A stretch of DNA of 64,000 nt. It comes from Chalciporus piperatus (Eukaryota; Basidiomycota; Agaricomycetes; Boletales; Boletaceae). Below are positions 61,917-64,000 of the stretch, piece by piece. The position numbers and the translations under genes are program-made. The notes under the pieces were generated by a model. It was not told the DNA's origin and ran no database searches. It worked only from the letters and a program-made list of their open reading frames with translations. How positions within the stretch are numbered: position 1 is the first letter of the stretch; each line of letters begins with the position of its first letter. Location: positions 496,001 to 560,000 of the forward strand of contig JBBPTG010000003.1 of assembly GCA_038093975.1 (NCBI GenBank), given 5' to 3'.

Positions 61917-62656
61917 TCAGAATACAACTTTGGAATCGAGCTTTTCGACTTCACGCCGACATTCTTCGTAAAGTTCCCGGTAATCGTCATCATCACCGTC
62001 CTCGCCCTCCTTCTTTGGCGTCTTCCGCTTTTGGTTTGGACATATCATAACACAGCTCGTTGGCCGTTTTGTAGAACTGGCGTGTCCGAGCTCTTCTTTT
62101 GATGCCACGAATACATAGGGTATTTGCGCCTCCTCGGAGAGTACAGGAAGATGTGATATGATGTCGATTGGATTTATATCAGCGGCAAGAATTAGCAGCC
62201 TGAGGAAGAAATGAGTGGGGAGTGACACATCCAGAGCAGTCAAATAATTACCCCTTCTCTCCCTTGCGTATACCCTTTACGACCTCTTTTACCCCACGTT
62301 TGACCTGCCGGGCTTTTGATGCTGTTGACGCGTGCAATGGTCAAAATGCACGGGCTGGAGGTTATGAGGGCACTCACCCTTCTTGATTGTTTTGTGTAGC
62401 TTTTTGACCAATTTTTTCTGTGCAAGAGGTTGCGCGATAGGAGAGAGGTCCTCGAGAGGGATAGTGATCTCCTCCTTCTCCTTCTCTTTCTTGACTTTCT
62501 TCGATGGCTAGACTTGGGGTGAGACAATCAAGTATTTATCTTCGGTCGTGGAGAACGCACCGAAGACACTTCCTCCATTTCTACATCCTCAGCTGGAGCG
62601 GCGACATCCTCTGCTTTTCTCTTCTTTTCTTTCTTTTCGCTTTTGTCCTTGCCCAT
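61917..62656 (-). CDS. NHP2: H/ACA ribonucleoprotein subunit Nhp2
   Basis: About 210 residues. The basic-acidic start MGKDKSEKKEKKRKAEDVAA is followed by PLAQKKLVKKLHKTIKKASK, QVKRGVKEVVKGIRKGEKGL, LILAADINPIDIISHLPVLS, EEAQIPYVFVASKEELGHAS and STKRPTSCVMICPN. That is the L7Ae/Nhp2 RNA-binding core with the KRGVKEVxKxIRKG and ADI-P-DIxxHLP signatures. A lysine- and aspartate-rich tail (KRKTPKKEGEDGDDDDYREL) is an addition relative to the yeast protein. It is part of the H/ACA snoRNP pseudouridylase in the nucleolus. Confidence 0.93.
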
Positions 62657-62810
62657 ATCGCGAACCTGTTCTGTAGGCCGTTGGAGGATTTGACAAGTGG
62701 AGATCGTGACGTGACACTGGCACATGCGTGACCGACGTAGATAAACCTCCCACCCCTTGAATAAGAAGATATGCAGTCATCCCCCAAGTACTCAAGACAA
62801 AATCGTGATT

Positions 62811-64000
62811 TTAATCACCATTGGGTACATTATCGCCCGCTCGAAGCATATTTAACCATATCCACTTCATCCCTTGTGGTTCCGCATCGTACCACCAGTT
62901 CAATGCAATCGTAACATCTCCTGACTGTCTGACGAAGTGCCACCAACCGACAGGTAGGTACAACGTTTCTCCTGCATTCAGGGTGATGTGTATAGGGTGT
63001 GCTTCGGATGGCAAAGCATTGGGCAGATGAGGGTCTGAGATTGAAGACCATCGCACCGGTGAAGTATCTGGAGGTGAGGGAACGAGTTGGAGCTCTGAGC
63101 TACCCCTGGTGCGCGAGTACATGGCGTGCGGATATGATCTCTCTACTCTGGTGAGCAATGTGGGTCGACGTTGGTGTATCATTGGACATACCTTCTAAAC
63201 ACCACCCTTCGGTTGGCGGAAGCAGTGTAAAATGTTTCGTACCACGAACAACGGTATATACGTTCTCGTATGGGTCTACCAAGTAGCGATCAGATTTGAA
63301 TAACCAGGAGATCGCAGGATTTCCTTACCACTGTGTATGCTCGTAATGCTGCCGCTGCCTCCAATCCAGAGATTGACAGCGTCAGGAGTCCGACCTAGTC
63401 GAGAGTAGGTGACCCTTGTGAAGCATGATTGTGCAACGGGAACGAACCAAGTGCATCACTGATGAAATCTATTTCGGGTGGGACATCAACTCGCAATGCC
63501 TCATATTCCGAGGGATCTTCTCCGTCAGAGAAGTACCGGTCGGAATAGATATTTCCGTTTTGTGATTGCAGATAATAGACATATTCTTCATCTGAACCAC
63601 GTGTTGATCCGGTGCTCTCAGAGGATACAACAGTCGCTTGTTCCTTACCTGAATACAATTTGTTGAGCAGAGTATCGAGAGTCATGGTGTCTGTAAATGG
63701 TTCGGCGAAATACAATCTCCCATCTGAACCACGGGTGACCGCGTCTGCACGACTTTCCATGATTCAATTGTTCCTCTCGGGGAAAGCATCCAAGATTTGA
63801 AGCGTACCCGTTCGGCGTCACGGCAATCTTGACAGGCTGAGTCCCCATTTTCTGAACAAGGTATTCGTCTGTCCACTTCGTCAGGGCTGGAAACTTTATG
63901 CCTGAGAAGGAGATCGAATCATTCCAGGTCCAACACCAAGGGATGTGTTTATCTACCCCTGATGACAACCGGTCTTGATACATGGACAAACCTAGCAAAC
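62811..64000 (-). CDS. JmjC-domain hydroxylase, JMJD7-like, 5' end outside window
   Basis: The visible part starts mid-protein with FVHVSRPVVIRG and, across an intron, IKFPALTKWTDEYLVQKMGT then QPVKIAVTPNGYA. The JmjC/cupin domain follows: DAVTRGSDGRLYFAEPF, DFISDALG, VNLWIGGSGSITSIHSDPYE with the metal-binding H-x-D, NVYTVVRGTKHFTLLPPTEG and the second histidine side in HITLNAGETLYLPVGWWHFV. It ends RQSGDVTIALNWWYDAEPQG and LNMLRAGDNVPNGD. JMJD7 is a Fe(II)/2-oxoglutarate-dependent lysyl hydroxylase that modifies DRG GTPases. The fungal substrate is inferred. The gene continues past base 64000. Confidence 0.9.

Overview
The window is nuclear DNA from a filamentous basidiomycete, most likely an Agaricomycete mushroom-type fungus. 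Genes are dense and sit on both strands. They are cut by many introns of about 45-65 bases with GT(A/G)AGT donors and (C/T)AG acceptors. Leaders are pyrimidine-rich and intergenic gaps are often under 300 bases. The protein families are conserved single-copy fungal genes plus a few lineage-restricted ones. There is no operon organisation, CRISPR array, rRNA, convincing tRNA or intact transposon. Gene models were built by joining exons by eye, so internal intron borders are inferences. Ends given here are start codon to stop codon.

Layout. 1-9.2 kb: the 3' part of a vacuolar-type aspartic protease, a DCAF6/8-like WD40 protein, a CTK1/CDK12-like kinase with an SR-rich N-terminus, and COP9 signalosome subunit 4. 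9.7-15 kb: a lineage-restricted protein built of tandem modules ending in a YPxLxIY-x-PxxYPHxDIYP signature, with an intron in the same codon of nearly every module, followed by a decayed-looking stretch. 15.4-25.7 kb: a PUB-domain protein, a TGL4/5-like patatin lipase, ORC4, MED20 and a mitochondrial PDK/BCKDK-type kinase. 26-32.2 kb: a proline-rich PPxY protein, the NDR kinase Cbk1 and the rRNA helicase Spb4. 32.4-48.2 kb: a PX-domain protein, an unknown gene, a CCDC47/DUF1682 protein, an STB6-like protein, a LON-RING protein, glucose-6-phosphate dehydrogenase and a THOC5-like protein. 48.6-54.3 kb: a UBC8-type E2 and three tandem small membrane genes, two clearly MARVEL-like. 54.3-64 kb: a long gap, an RFX factor, BFR1, NHP2 and a JMJD7-like JmjC gene cut by the right edge.

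Functions. Most genes are unrelated housekeeping functions. Loose themes are ubiquitin/cullin control (DCAF-like protein, CSN4, UBC8, LON-RING, PUB protein), RNA and ribosome biogenesis (SPB4, NHP2, BFR1, THOC5, CTK1, MED20) and morphogenesis or membranes (CBK1, MARVEL proteins, PX protein, CCDC47). The stretch most worth pursuing as undescribed biology is the modular gene at 9720-13618. Next come the decayed region after it and the membrane-protein trio.
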